Notes: generated by a model from the sequence alone, not told the origin. A DNA stretch of 64,000 nt from Aeromonas veronii (GCF_040215105.1 NZ_CP157875.1:3678501-3742500); one strand, 5' to 3'; positions 42,995 to 52,625 are shown, counted from the stretch's first letter. Made by a program: numbers and translations.

Positions 42995-43208
42995 CACTGC
43001 CTCCTGCCAAAACTCGCCTCACTCTAGCGGCCCTCATTTCAGGCTACAAGTGTTAGCTCAAAATAAAAGTGCCGTCACGGAGCGCGGTGCGATGCGCAGG
43101 AGATGGCTGTTCCCCCTGCCCCTTTGGTGTATGCTCTGCGGCCGGCGCCACACCCCGGGCAAGGCCCAAACTGGCGTAGTCTGCCCCCACGCAGGTCTGG
43201 AGGACCCG

Positions 43209-44732
43209 ATGACACTGACTGATCTCTTCACACAACCGGATCCGGACTTCGGCCAGGCCATGACGGCCCTGCTGGAGACCTTCCATCGTTCGGACGACAG
43301 TCAGGCGCCCTATCTACGGGATCAGTTCATCCACCAGTTCGATCAATCCCGCATGCCCGCTGCTGGTATGAGCACACAGGAGTACCTGGCCCGGCTGGCG
43401 ACCCTGGTTCCCGGCGCCTCGCACCTCACCTCCCCCCGCTACATGGGACACATGACGGCGCCACTGCCGACCTTTACCGCCGAGCTCTCCCGTCTGCTGG
43501 TGATGCTGAACCAGAACCCGATGAAGATGGAGTCTTCCCGCCTGCTCAGCTTCCTCGAGCGGGAAGTGCTGGCCAAGCTGCATCGCTTGATCTACCGCCA
43601 GAGCGACGATTTCTATGCCAGCCAGATGCACGCCAAGGATGCGGCCCTCGGCGTCATGACCAGCGGCGGTACCATCGCCAACGTCACCGCCCTCTGGCTG
43701 GCCCGCAACCAGGCCTGTGGTGACAACCTGTTTTCCCTCTATGAACAGGGCTATCGCGGCGCCGTGATCCTGGGGTCGCGGCTGATGCACTACTCCTTCG
43801 ACAAGGGTATGGATCTGCTGGGTCTCGGCGCGGCCAGCGTGTGGCGGCTCGATACCCATGATGACAATCGCCTCAACTTGGCGGCGCTCGAATCCGCACT
43901 GACTCACTGCAAGGCGCAAAAACTCAAGGTGCTGGCCCTGGTCGGCGTCGCCGGCAGCACGGATTTTGGCTCCATCGATCCCCTGCCCGAACTCGCCGCC
44001 ATCGCCAGACGGGAGGGGATCCACTTCCATGTGGATGCCGCCTGGGGCGGTCCCACCCTCTACTCCCCCCGCTATCAGGAGTTGCTGGCCGGGATCGAGC
44101 AGGCCGACACGGTGACGCTGGATGGCCACAAACAACTTCTGGTGCCGCTCGGTACCGGCATGCTGCTCTGCCGCCAGCCGGACCTGATGATGACGGTCAA
44201 GCGGGAAGCCCCCTACGCCATTCGGGCGACCTCCTTCGACCAGGGGCGTTTCACCCTGGAGGGAACCCGTCCCGCCAATGCACTCTATCTGGACGCCGCC
44301 TTCCAGCTGCTGGGCCAGCAAGGCTATGCCGGACTTATCGAGGCGAATTACGACAGGGCCAGGCTGATGGCCAGGCTCATCGAAGAGAACCCGGCCTTCG
44401 AATTAATCTCTGCCCCCGTGATGAACCTGCTCTCTTACCGCTGCATTCCGCCACATTTACAGAACAAGGCACTGGATGATGCTGCCAACAGGCAGATCAA
44501 TGACTTCAACGTGGCGCTACAGAAGGCGCAGCGGGCCGAGGGTCACAGCTTCGTCTCCCGTACCCAGCGGGCGGTCGGCCGATACGGCGAGCAACCCCTC
44601 ACCCTGCTGCGGGCCGTGCTGCTCAACCCGCTGATCGAGCAACACCACATCCAGGACTTGCTGGCGGATCAGGAGCGCCTTGGCAAGGTGATCGCCCACG
44701 AGCTATTTGGGGCAAAGGCCCCGCAGGCCTGA
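43209..44732 (+). CDS. PLP-dependent decarboxylase, PanP (aspartate 1-decarboxylase)-like
   Basis: A 507-residue group II PLP decarboxylase. Visible are YMGHMTAPLP (72-87), TSGGTIANVTALW (PLP phosphate loop), HVDAAWGG (274-281) and TLDGHKQL with the PLP lysine K308. The layout is that of PanP, a PLP-dependent aspartate 1-decarboxylase that makes beta-alanine for pantothenate in bacteria lacking the pyruvoyl PanD. Other members of the fold decarboxylate glutamate or cysteine sulfinate, so substrate is uncertain. I chose the ATG at 43209 (GGAGG upstream); the longer frame from 43050 has a low-complexity, Cys-rich start unlike the family. Confidence 0.8.
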   Translation: MTLTDLFTQPDPDFGQAMTALLETFHRSDDSQAPYLRDQFIHQFDQSRMPAAGMSTQEYLARLATLVPGASHLTSPRYMGHMTAPLPTFTAELSRLLVMLNQNPMKMESSRLLSFLEREVLAKLHRLIYRQSDDFYASQMHAKDAALGVMTSGGTIANVTALWLARNQACGDNLFSLYEQGYRGAVILGSRLMHYSFDKGMDLLGLGAASVWRLDTHDDNRLNLAALESALTHCKAQKLKVLALVGVAGSTDFGSIDPLPELAAIARREGIHFHVDAAWGGPTLYSPRYQELLAGIEQADTVTLDGHKQLLVPLGTGMLLCRQPDLMMTVKREAPYAIRATSFDQGRFTLEGTRPANALYLDAAFQLLGQQGYAGLIEANYDRARLMARLIEENPAFELISAPVMNLLSYRCIPPHLQNKALDDAANRQINDFNVALQKAQRAEGHSFVSRTQRAVGRYGEQPLTLLRAVLLNPLIEQHHIQDLLADQERLGKVIAHELFGAKAPQA

Positions 44733-44814
44733 TGCCGGAACATCATCGGCCGGATAACGCAGCCAAGATCCGACAGCGCGGGAACGGCTGACACGGTGAC
44801 GCGGTCTTATTCAT

Positions 44815-44842
44815 TTGCCGTTGTCTGGCAGGCAGGTACACT
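44815..44842 (+). promoter_or_regulatory. predicted sigma-70 promoter of yciB
   Basis: TTGCCG at 44815 and TACACT at 44837 with a 16-bp spacer, about 30 bp before the yciB start. Confidence 0.6.
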
Positions 44843-44872
44843 GAGTGAAATTTTGAGGTTAACGGACCCAGC

Positions 44873-45424
44873 ATGAAGCAGTTTATTGAATTCATTCCCC
44901 TGATCGTCTTCTTCGCGGTCTACAAGTTTTATGACATCTACATGGCCACCGGTGCCCTGGTGGTGGTCACCGGCCTGCAACTCGCCTACAGCTGGATCCG
45001 CTATCGCAAAGTAGAGAAGATGCAGCTGTTCACCTTCCTGCTGGTCGGCTTCTTCGGCGGCCTCACCGTCTTCTTCCACGACGACACCTTCATCAAGTGG
45101 AAGGTGACTGTGATCAACGTGCTGTTTGCCCTCGCCCTGCTCATCAGCCGCTACGGCTTTGGCAAGAACCTCATCAAGCAGATGCTGGCCAAGGAGCTGC
45201 AGGCGCCGGATCGTATCTGGGATCATGTCAACCTCGGCTGGGTCGGCTTCTTCGCCCTCTGCGGCCTGCTCAACCTCTATGTGGCCTTCAACCTGTCCCA
45301 AGAGGTGTGGGTCAACTTCAAGGTGTTCGGCCTGCTCGGCCTGACCCTGGTCTTCACTCTGCTGAGCGGCGTCTATCTCTATCGCCACCTGCCGGCGGAG
45401 CAAAAAGCCGAACAGGACAAATAA
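44873..45424 (+). CDS. yciB: inner membrane septation protein A (YciB/IspZ)
   Basis: A 183-residue protein with five hydrophobic helices and the family start [23 protein letters not shown]. It contains the [18 protein letters not shown] helix and the ...[11 protein letters not shown] segment. YciB interacts with cell-elongation and division proteins and helps maintain envelope integrity. It starts the yciB-yciI pair, which occurs in the same order in enterics. The gap to yciI is 24 bp, so the two are probably cotranscribed. Confidence 0.93.
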   Translation: MKQFIEFIPLIVFFAVYKFYDIYMATGALVVVTGLQLAYSWIRYRKVEKMQLFTFLLVGFFGGLTVFFHDDTFIKWKVTVINVLFALALLISRYGFGKNLIKQMLAKELQAPDRIWDHVNLGWVGFFALCGLLNLYVAFNLSQEVWVNFKVFGLLGLTLVFTLLSGVYLYRHLPAEQKAEQDK

Positions 45425-45448
45425 CCGCAACCAGAAAGGGATTGTTCC

Positions 45449-45745
45449 ATGTGGTATCTGATCTACTCCGAAGACGTCGCGGGCAGCCTGCCCCAGCGCA
45501 AGCTGGCTCGCCCCGCCCACCTCGCCCGTCTGCAGGCACTGCAGGATGAGGGGCGGCTGCTGACCGCCGGCCCCAACCCGGCCATCGACGCCGAGGATCC
45601 TGCCGATGCGGGTTTCACCGGCAGCACCGTCATCGCCGAGTTTGGCAGCCAGGAAGAGGCCAAGGCCTGGGCCGACGGCGATCCTTATGTGGCGGCTGGC
45701 GTCTACGCCAAGGTCACCATCAAGCCTTACAAGAAGGTGTTCTGA
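45449..45745 (+). CDS. yciI: YciI family protein
   Basis: A 98-residue small cytoplasmic protein of the YCII fold. The sequence [23 protein letters not shown] (conserved His) and [22 protein letters not shown] (conserved Asp) follow the E. coli protein closely. The family has a ferredoxin-like fold with a putative His-Asp active site, but its reaction is not known. It lies 24 bp after yciB and is followed by a terminator. Confidence 0.93.
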   Translation: MWYLIYSEDVAGSLPQRKLARPAHLARLQALQDEGRLLTAGPNPAIDAEDPADAGFTGSTVIAEFGSQEEAKAWADGDPYVAAGVYAKVTIKPYKKVF

Positions 45746-45778
45746 GTCAGCCGCTCCCCTGGCTGTGTTCAAACATGC

Positions 45779-45804
45779 GAAAGGCCGGACAATGTCCGGC
45801 CTTT
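45779..45804. terminator. terminator between yciI and cysQ
   Basis: AAAGGCCGGACA-ATG-TCCGGCCTTT with a run of A and a T-rich tail; it separates the converging yciI and cysQ genes. Confidence 0.85.
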
Positions 45805-45834
45805 CTATTTGGCTCGCGAGAACGGCGGGGTGGC

Positions 45835-46605
45835 TCAGGCCTTGGCCACAAACCAGGGGTTGAGGATATCCGGCTTGTTGTAGGCAAGGGGAGACCCATC
45901 GAGCTGGGTCACGCTGCCCCCGGCCCCCTCCAGCACCGCCTGGGCCGCCGCCGTGTCCCATTCGCAGGTCGGTGCCAACCTGGGATAGAGTTCGGCCCCG
46001 CCCTCGGCGATGATGCAAAACTTCAATGAGCTGCCCATGGCGATCAGCTCAATCTCCCCCTTCGCCATGTCGCCGAAACGGGCCAGATAATCCAGAGTGG
46101 CCTGAGAGAGGTGATTGCGACTGCCCACCACCTTCCAGACCTGTCCCTCGGCATGGGGGCGGGTCTGGATAGGAGCTGTGCCACTCGCATCTGTCCGCCA
46201 GGCCCCGACTCCCTTGCCGCCATACCAGAGCTTGTCCAGCACGGGAGCATAAACCAGTCCCCAAATGGGCTTGCCCGCCTCGATGAGCGCGATGTTCACC
46301 GTGAACTCCCCGTTGCGAGAGACAAACTCCTTGGTGCCATCCAGAGGGTCCACCAGCCAGTAACGTGACCAGCCAAGCCGCTCCTGCATGACACCCGCAT
46401 CCGACTCCTCCGACAGCACGGGGATCCCTGGCGTCAATGCTGCCAACGCCTGCACGATGACCTCGTGAGCCCCCTTGTCGGCCGCAGTCAGCGGGCTCTC
46501 GTCCTGCTTGTATTCCACCTCGAAGGGTTGATGGTAGATGGCCAGGATGGCACGACCTGCGGCGCGGGCGATGGGCTCCAGATCGGAAATGGCGGGTTGG
46601 GACAT
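45835..46605 (-). CDS. cysQ: 3'(2'),5'-bisphosphate nucleotidase CysQ
   Basis: A 256-residue magnesium-dependent phosphatase of the inositol-monophosphatase superfamily. Metal-binding motifs visible are SPLTAADKGAHE, PVLSEES and VDPLDGTKEF. It removes the phosphate of PAP, a by-product of sulfate assimilation. The C-terminal CEWDTAAAQAVLEGAGG block is also conserved. It is a single gene on the minus strand, converging on yciI. No sulfate genes are adjacent. Confidence 0.93.
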   Translation of the reverse strand: MSQPAISDLEPIARAAGRAILAIYHQPFEVEYKQDESPLTAADKGAHEVIVQALAALTPGIPVLSEESDAGVMQERLGWSRYWLVDPLDGTKEFVSRNGEFTVNIALIEAGKPIWGLVYAPVLDKLWYGGKGVGAWRTDASGTAPIQTRPHAEGQVWKVVGSRNHLSQATLDYLARFGDMAKGEIELIAMGSSLKFCIIAEGGAELYPRLAPTCEWDTAAAQAVLEGAGGSVTQLDGSPLAYNKPDILNPWFVAKA

Positions 46606-46770
46606 GGAAAAGGCATCCTGTTCAAATGGTTAGCCAGTGTAACCGAGGAGACGGCACCCGGCTTATAGCCGATTCACCTGAGTTATTCCCTGCTAATTCT
46701 GACAGACGAAAAATGGCGCAGCTCGGCTAGCTTTCTATAGCCAATCGGCACCTAACAAGGATGTGACATC

Positions 46771-47091
46771 ATGAACAGAAAGACCCTGATTGCAGCCCTG
46801 CTGCTGGGCGCCCTGCCGCTCTTTAGCCAACCCCTGATCGCTGCCGACAAGCCCGCTACCCAGCCCGCCGCAACCGTCAACCAAGCCAAGGAGAACGGCA
46901 AGGTCAACCTCAATACCGCCAGCGCCGATGAGCTTGCATCCCTGAAGGGCATTGGCGAGAAGAAGGCCCAGGCCATCGTCGATTACCGAGAGAAGCAGGG
47001 CAAGTTTACCTCGGTGGAGCAGCTGGAGGAGGTGAGCGGCATCGGACCTGCAACCCTGGATGCAAACCGGGACATGATCATCGTCAAGTAG
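46771..47091 (+). CDS. ComEA-like helix-hairpin-helix DNA-binding protein
   Basis: A 106-residue secreted protein: signal peptide (residues 1-24), a short linker, and a double helix-hairpin-helix domain (about 43-104) with [30 protein letters not shown] and SGIGPATL. ComEA binds DNA in the periplasm and pulls it in during natural transformation; short secreted ComEA forms are normal in gammaproteobacteria. The gene stands alone before galU, with AAGGA upstream. Other competence genes are not in the window. Confidence 0.88.
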   Translation: MNRKTLIAALLLGALPLFSQPLIAADKPATQPAATVNQAKENGKVNLNTASADELASLKGIGEKKAQAIVDYREKQGKFTSVEQLEEVSGIGPATLDANRDMIIVK

Positions 47092-47186
47092 CGAGTCAAG
47101 ACCCTGTTTCTCCTGTGGGCAGCCAGTGGCTGCCCTATTTTTCTTCGGGTATCATGAGCCCACTTAGTATCTTCGGACTCACTTCC

Positions 47187-48098
47187 ATGAAAAAGACCCC
47201 TCTCGTTGTTCGCAAGGCCGTTCTCCCCGTCGCCGGTCTGGGCACTCGCATGCTGCCCGCTACCAAGGCCATTCCCAAGGAGATGCTGCCGGTGGTCGAC
47301 AAGCCACTGATCCAGTACGTGGTGCGTGAGGCCATCGCCGCCGGCATCAAGGAGATCATCCTGGTGACCCACTCCAGCAAGAACTCCATCGAGAACCACT
47401 TCGACAAGAGTTTCGAACTGGAGGCGACTCTGGAGAAGCGGGTCAAGCGTCAGCTGCTGGAAGAGGTGCAACATATCTGCCCCAAAGACGTGACCATCAT
47501 GCACGTGCGCCAGGGTGAGGCCAAGGGTCTGGGCCATGCGGTGCTCTGCGCCCGCCCGCTGATCGGCGATCAACCCTTTGCGGTGCTGCTGCCGGACGTA
47601 CTGATCGACGAGGTGGCCAGCGATCTCAAGCAGGACAACCTGGCCGAGATGGTGCATCTGTTCGAAGACGATCAGATCAGCCAGATCATGGTGGAAGCCG
47701 TGCCCGAGCAGGATGTGGACAAATACGGCATCGCCGACATCAAGGGCGAGGCACTGACCGCCGGCATGTCACTGCCGATGCAGGCCATCGTCGAGAAGCC
47801 CCCCCGTGACGAGGCTCCCTCCAACCTCGCCGTGGTCGGCCGCTACGTGCTGTCTGCCAACATCTGGCCCCTGCTGGAGAAAACGCCGGCCGGCGCCGGG
47901 GACGAGATCCAGCTGACCGACGCCATCGCCATGCTGATGGAGAAGGAGCAGGTCAACGCCTACTTCATGAAGGGCCGCAGCCACGATTGCGGCAGCAAGT
48001 TTGGTTATATGAAGGCCAATGTGGAATATGCCAGCCGCCACAAGGAGCTCGGCAAGGAGTTCACCAGCTGGCTGAAACAATTTGCCAAAGAGTTGTAA
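47187..48098 (+). CDS. galU: UTP-glucose-1-phosphate uridylyltransferase
   Basis: A 303-residue enzyme making UDP-glucose for LPS and other polysaccharides. The nucleotide-binding block [18 protein letters not shown] begins at about residue 17, and [10 protein letters not shown] and [20 protein letters not shown] are also family blocks. The ATG at 47187 ([12 protein letters not shown]) is the true start; an upstream frame start at 47115 reads the intergenic region. The ribosome site is poor. A terminator follows at 48135. Confidence 0.95.
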   Translation: MKKTPLVVRKAVLPVAGLGTRMLPATKAIPKEMLPVVDKPLIQYVVREAIAAGIKEIILVTHSSKNSIENHFDKSFELEATLEKRVKRQLLEEVQHICPKDVTIMHVRQGEAKGLGHAVLCARPLIGDQPFAVLLPDVLIDEVASDLKQDNLAEMVHLFEDDQISQIMVEAVPEQDVDKYGIADIKGEALTAGMSLPMQAIVEKPPRDEAPSNLAVVGRYVLSANIWPLLEKTPAGAGDEIQLTDAIAMLMEKEQVNAYFMKGRSHDCGSKFGYMKANVEYASRHKELGKEFTSWLKQFAKEL

Positions 48099-48134
48099 TC
48101 GCTGAATATTTGCACAATATACAGAATAAAAAAC

Positions 48135-48160
48135 TGGGCATCATTCGATGCCCTTTTTTC
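48135..48160 (+). terminator. terminator of galU
   Basis: GGGCATC-ATTC-GATGCCC followed by TTTTTTC and then an A/T-rich run; it lies about 40 bp after the galU stop. Confidence 0.85.
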
Positions 48161-48266
48161 ATTTTTTAAACAAAAAATCAACCATCGATAGATAAAATAA
48201 CGTCAAAAACGCTCGTTGTAATTCGATTCCGCTTGTTTTATAAGAAAGATGGCTTGTTCCTAGCCC

Positions 48267-48294
48267 TTGCATAAAATTTCTAAAAAAATATAAG
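48267..48294 (+). promoter_or_regulatory. predicted sigma-70 promoter of the peptide transporter gene
   Basis: TTGCAT at 48267-48272 and TATAAG at 48289-48294 with a 16-bp spacer, 19 bp before the start at 48313. It lies in a strongly A/T-rich stretch. Confidence 0.55.
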
Positions 48295-48312
48295 ACACAG
48301 GTGGAAGTTCCA

Positions 48313-49710
48313 ATGAATAACCCGTCCAAAGGGACCTTTTTAGGTCACCCTAAAGGGCTTTTTTTGCTCTTTAGTACCGAACTGTGGGAGAGATTCTCCT
48401 ATTACGGCATGCGTGCCGTGCTCGTCCTCTATCTGACCGACATGACTGCCAATGGCGGCATGGGCTGGACACAAGCCGATGCGCTCAAGCTGTACGGCAT
48501 CTACACCGGCCTGGTCTACATCACCCCCATCATCGGCGGCTGGCTGGCGGATACCTTCCTCGGTCAACGTCGCGCCATCCTGTTTGGCGCCATACTGATG
48601 GCGGCCGGCCAGTTCACCCTGGCCCTGCCCCACACCATGTTCCCGGACATGGTCAACACCGTCTTCTACGCGGGCCTCGGTCTGCTGATCCTGGGTAACG
48701 GTCTGTTCAAGCCGAACATCTCCACCATGGTGGGTGACCTATACAAGGAAGGGGATCATCGCCGCGACGGTGCCTTCACCATCTTCTACATGGGCATCAA
48801 CCTCGGCTCCCTGCTGGCTGGCGTGATCTGTGGCGCTGCCGCCACCGCCTACGGCTGGCAAGCAGCCTTCGTCAGCGCCGGTATCGGCATGCTGCTCTCC
48901 CTGGTGGTGCAAGCCACCATGGCCCAGCGTTTCCTGGGTGACATCGGCCGTGTACCGGCCGCCCAGCGCGCCGCCGAGCAACGTTCCAAGGAGCAGAAGG
49001 CTCCGCTGACCAAGCAGGAAGTGGATCGCATCAAGGTCATCCTGGTGCTGGGTCTGTTCACCATCATCTTCTGGGCCGGTTTCGAGCAGGCTGGTGGCCT
49101 GATGAACCTGTACGCACAGGAATATACCGACCGCATGATCGGCAGCTTCGAAGTGCCGACCGCCTGGTTCCAGTCCCTGAACCCCTTCTTCATCATCACC
49201 CTCGCCCCGATCGTGGCGGCCATCTGGATCAAGCTCGGCAAGAAAGAGCCGAACTCCCCGGTGAAATTCGCCATGGGTCTGCTGTTCCTGGCCGTCGGCT
49301 TCCTGTTCATGATCGGTGCCGTGCTGGAGCAAGGTGGTGATCAGGCCGTCAAGACCTCCATGTTCTGGCTGGTCGGTGCCTACCTGTTCCACACCCTGGG
49401 CGAGCTCTGCCTCTCCCCCATCGGGCTCTCCATGGTGACCAAGCTGGCTCCGCTGCGCCTGGCCTCCCTGATGATGGGTGCCTGGTTCGGCTTCGTGGCC
49501 CTGGCCAACTATGCCGCCGGCTTCATCGGCTCCTTCGTAGGCGAGTCCGGCGCCATGGCCATCTTCGGTGGTATCGCACTGGCCGCGGTGATCAGCGCCC
49601 TGATCCTGCTGACCATGGCCAATCGCCTGGTCTACTGGATGCACGGTGCCGAAGGCCCGGCCAAAGCCGCCGACGACAGCGACAAGAAACTGCAATCCGC
49701 CACCGTCTGA
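48313..49710 (+). CDS. POT family di-/tripeptide:proton symporter (DtpA-like)
   Basis: A 465-residue transporter with about 14 hydrophobic helices. Motifs of the POT family are present: ELWERFSYYGMRAVLVLYL (the E-x-x-E-R proton site), GGWLADTFLGQRRAI and FTIFYMGINLGSL. It imports di- and tripeptides driven by protons. The ATG at 48313 is preceded by AGGTGGAAG; a GTG 12 bases upstream is unlikely. A strong terminator follows. E. coli has four paralogues (DtpA-D), and which one this matches is not settled by eye. Confidence 0.9.
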   Translation: MNNPSKGTFLGHPKGLFLLFSTELWERFSYYGMRAVLVLYLTDMTANGGMGWTQADALKLYGIYTGLVYITPIIGGWLADTFLGQRRAILFGAILMAAGQFTLALPHTMFPDMVNTVFYAGLGLLILGNGLFKPNISTMVGDLYKEGDHRRDGAFTIFYMGINLGSLLAGVICGAAATAYGWQAAFVSAGIGMLLSLVVQATMAQRFLGDIGRVPAAQRAAEQRSKEQKAPLTKQEVDRIKVILVLGLFTIIFWAGFEQAGGLMNLYAQEYTDRMIGSFEVPTAWFQSLNPFFIITLAPIVAAIWIKLGKKEPNSPVKFAMGLLFLAVGFLFMIGAVLEQGGDQAVKTSMFWLVGAYLFHTLGELCLSPIGLSMVTKLAPLRLASLMMGAWFGFVALANYAAGFIGSFVGESGAMAIFGGIALAAVISALILLTMANRLVYWMHGAEGPAKAADDSDKKLQSATV

Positions 49711-49730
49711 TCGGTCAGGATGCAGCAACA

Positions 49731-49759
49731 AAGAGGGCGCCCATTGGGCGCCCTCTTTG
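49731..49759. terminator. terminator between POT transporter and RssB-like gene
   Basis: AAAGAGGGCGCCC-ATT-GGGCGCCCTCTTT, a 13-bp stem, lies between two converging genes. Confidence 0.9.
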
Positions 49760-49783
49760 CTTTCCGGCTTATTGCTCGCGATC

Positions 49784-50755
49784 TCAGTGATGACGCACCT
49801 GCATCTTCAACGCGCTGCCGCTGTCACTGCGAAACTGCAGTTCGAATGGCTCGTGCCAGCTGCGTTTGTGCAGGCTGTACCGGCTGCTGCGCATCAGCCC
49901 CAGGGGCAAGCCCCCCGAGCGCATCAACCAGCGCGGCGAGGTGAGACCGGCATTGGCAAACACCAGACCATCCTCCTGATCAAACAGCAGGGCGGCCATG
50001 GAGAAGGAGTGGCGCAACCCCGACTCCAGCAGTTGCAGATTGAGGTAATCCAGCAGGCGATGGGGCTGGGTCAGCAGCAGACTCTCCTGCTGCTGGTATT
50101 GGCGGTAGGGCCCGTTCATCAGGGAGCGCACCAGTGCGCTGCAGAAGGCCGCATCCATGCCAAGGAGGGGCAGCTCCATCACCAGCACCAGCAGCTTGTC
50201 ATCCAGCTTGAAGGTATCGGGGATGAAGAGGTTGCCCATGCCGGCGAAGGTCACCTGCCAGGGGCCCCACTCCTGCAGACCTGGGGGGGCCAGCCAGGCC
50301 AGCAGACGGCTGGAGGCTCTGTCGTGGGCACGGAAGAAGTCCATGTGCTCCATCAGCTCGAGCTGCTGGCTCTGATGCCCGACGCCCGCCAGACACTGGT
50401 CGATGCTGCGCCGGATCTGGTCATAGTCGGAGACCGGCTTGATGAAGAAATCCTTCGCCCCGGCCCGCAGCGCCCGCTCGATGGCGGCCATCTTGTCCTG
50501 ACCGGAGATGACGATGACGGGCACCTCGGGATAGCGAGCGGCGAGGCAGGCTATCACTTCGTGGCCATCCATATTGGGCATGTTGAGATCGCAGAGCACG
50601 ATGTCGGGGTGATAAAGGGCGGCGGCGGAGAGCCCTTCAATGCCATCTTCGGCCTGAAAGACACAGGCCCCCTCATGCTCGAGATAAGTGACCAAGGAGT
50701 GGCGAAAAACCGCCTCATCCTCTACCACCAAGATCCGTAGTCCGGCTTTTGACAT
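49784..50755 (-). CDS. RssB-like response regulator
   Basis: A 323-residue protein with an N-terminal receiver (residues 6-122: acidic VEDE, phospho-acceptor D56 in LCDLNMPNMDG, lysine in FIKPVSD) and a C-terminal domain (about 150-323) resembling the degenerate PP2C-like domain of RssB. The RssB adaptor delivers the stress sigma factor RpoS to ClpXP. E. coli RssB is 337 residues. The match in the second domain is weak, so it may instead be a related orphan regulator. The ribosome site is poor and the start is uncertain. Confidence 0.8.
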   Translation of the reverse strand: MSKAGLRILVVEDEAVFRHSLVTYLEHEGACVFQAEDGIEGLSAAALYHPDIVLCDLNMPNMDGHEVIACLAARYPEVPVIVISGQDKMAAIERALRAGAKDFFIKPVSDYDQIRRSIDQCLAGVGHQSQQLELMEHMDFFRAHDRASSRLLAWLAPPGLQEWGPWQVTFAGMGNLFIPDTFKLDDKLLVLVMELPLLGMDAAFCSALVRSLMNGPYRQYQQQESLLLTQPHRLLDYLNLQLLESGLRHSFSMAALLFDQEDGLVFANAGLTSPRWLMRSGGLPLGLMRSSRYSLHKRSWHEPFELQFRSDSGSALKMQVRHH

Positions 50756-51005
50756 CTTGACAAAGCTCTTATTAGTCAGCGTGTTAGTTGGATATTAAGC
50801 CTAGATCATGTGGGGTCTATATCGCCACCCAAGGATGCAATTGCGCGTCATGAATCTGCCGATGCCCGGCCCAACTGGTTGAAATAGACTGACTATTTCA
50901 TCAATATTTTTTGGTGCCCAGAGGTATTGCCAGCCCTGGCACCACGAATTGTATGCAGCCACACCATGAGGGATAATGCTCTCATTCCCGATTGTGAAGC
51001 AGACC

Positions 51006-51674
51006 ATGACCCCAGCCGAATACAGCGCCCTCGCCCATCCCAGGTTGTCCCATCCGGCCCGCAGCCTCTATACCCTGCAACTGCGTCGGCTGGTGCTGGA
51101 AAACCGGCAGACCCGGCTCAACTACCCGGAGCTCGGGCGCGCGCTGGCGGTGGTCGATCCGGGCGATCCCAGCGGTTTCTGCTATCAGGTCAATGCCAGA
51201 CAGCTGACTGAGCTGCTGGATGAACTGATGGAAGCAGAATTGTTGCAAGTCGAGGCCCATGGCGACAGTGAGCACTATCATCAGTGCCCCTTCCTGCTGC
51301 CCCTGCTGAGTCAGCGCGTGCGCAGCCCGCTGCCGGAGCGGCCGTTCCAGATGCACCTGCAGTGGCGCCCGGATGAGGAGCTGCCCGCCCTCGCCCGGCT
51401 GTGCGGCGTGATCGACGCCAGCTACAGCGAGGAAGATCTCGGGGAGTTCATCGCCTACTGGCTGGGCCGCCCCGAGGTGTTCGACTCCCAGCACCAGTGG
51501 ATGCTCAAATTCATCCGTACCCTGAAGAGCCGCCGTTACGCCCGCCGCCAGCCGATGGAGATCAAGGGCTATCAGCAGGTCAGCCCGCCCCCGGTGGAAT
51601 CCGGCCCGAGCAGACGGGCACAGGAGATGATAGAAACCGCCAAGCGCCTGGCCCAGGAGCCGGATAATGATTGA
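51006..51674 (+). CDS. dnaT: DnaT-like primosomal protein
   Basis: A 222-residue protein. The C-terminal block FQMHLQWRPDEELPALARLCGVI...LGEFIAYWLGRPEVFDSQHQWMLKFIRTLK is that of DnaT (primosomal protein I), which binds single-stranded DNA and helps restart replication. The N-terminal half is diverged from E. coli DnaT. Two starts are possible: 51006 (MTPAEYSAL) and 50976, the latter with a better GAGGG just upstream. The dnaC-like gene follows 90 bp later, as in the enteric dnaTC pair. Confidence 0.85.
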   Translation: MTPAEYSALAHPRLSHPARSLYTLQLRRLVLENRQTRLNYPELGRALAVVDPGDPSGFCYQVNARQLTELLDELMEAELLQVEAHGDSEHYHQCPFLLPLLSQRVRSPLPERPFQMHLQWRPDEELPALARLCGVIDASYSEEDLGEFIAYWLGRPEVFDSQHQWMLKFIRTLKSRRYARRQPMEIKGYQQVSPPPVESGPSRRAQEMIETAKRLAQEPDND

Positions 51675-51764
51675 TCCCAAGCATCGGCAGCAGGCACTAT
51701 TGGCCGCACCATCGGTCACACCCTTGTCCGCCCTTTACCCTTTCCCTCGCAGAAGGAGCCATTC

Positions 51765-52619
51765 ATGACAGACCCGCAAGATCCCCTGCGCCAGGAGCTG
51801 GAAGAGATCGAGGCCAGACGCAAGAAGATAGCCAGAGCCAAACAGGATCAGCGCGTGCACGATCCCGAGTTGAGCCAGCATGTGGGTGGCCTGCTGGAGC
51901 GCATCCGCCGCCTGCAGGCCCAGACCGGCGGCAGCCAGTACGATTACGAGACCCTGCGCAAGGAGTACGACGCCAAGGCGAACGAGGAAGTACGCGAGCT
52001 GCAGAAGGCGGCGCGCCAGGAGCGGATCCTGAAGCTGATCGCCCAGGCCGATCTCAACCCTGACTGGATCTTCGACAAGATGGATGCCACCGATCCGGCG
52101 CTGCAATACCCCATCGAGACCGCCCGCTACTTCATCAGCGGCTTCGAGCACTGGGAGAAGAGCGGCGGCGGCTGCATGCTCATCTACGGGGACTACGGCA
52201 CCGGCAAGTCGACCCTGGCGGGAGCCGTCGCTCACGAGTTGATCGAACGTCACCAGAAATCGGTGATCTTCCAGCAGTGGGCCTCCATCGTGGATCGGTT
52301 GTTCTTCAACGTCATCCAGGATCAGGAGGAGCGCAACCAGTACCGCCGCGCCCTGGAAGAGGTTGATTTGCTGATCATCGACGAAGTGGCCGCCAACCGC
52401 GCCAAGATGGCGGAGAGCCAGTCCAGCTTCCTCGGCCACCTGTTGCGCCGCCGTCGCAACCTGTCAAAGAGCGTCATCATCATCACCAACCACAGCCCCC
52501 AGAGCCTGCATCAGGCCATCGGGGACTTCAGCTTCGAGGCGATCAAGGCCTTCAACCCGGTGGATATCCACCTGAGTGGCCCCAGTCGCCGCCCCAGCAT
52601 CGGCCACTACAACGGCTGA
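51765..52619 (+). CDS. dnaC: DnaC-like replicative helicase loader
   Basis: A 284-residue AAA+ protein. Residues 8-120 form a charged, coiled-coil-like N-terminal part, followed by Walker A GDYGTGKST (142-150) and Walker B DLLIIDE (201-207). The GHLLRRRRNLSKSVIIITNHS block with sensor Asn and Arg residues fits DnaC, which loads DnaB onto DNA. It is longer than E. coli DnaC (245), mostly at the N-terminus. An AGAAGGAG precedes the ATG. It should be cotranscribed with dnaT. A hairpin follows. Confidence 0.88.
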   Translation: MTDPQDPLRQELEEIEARRKKIARAKQDQRVHDPELSQHVGGLLERIRRLQAQTGGSQYDYETLRKEYDAKANEEVRELQKAARQERILKLIAQADLNPDWIFDKMDATDPALQYPIETARYFISGFEHWEKSGGGCMLIYGDYGTGKSTLAGAVAHELIERHQKSVIFQQWASIVDRLFFNVIQDQEERNQYRRALEEVDLLIIDEVAANRAKMAESQSSFLGHLLRRRRNLSKSVIIITNHSPQSLHQAIGDFSFEAIKAFNPVDIHLSGPSRRPSIGHYNG

Positions 52620-52625
52620 CCCTGC

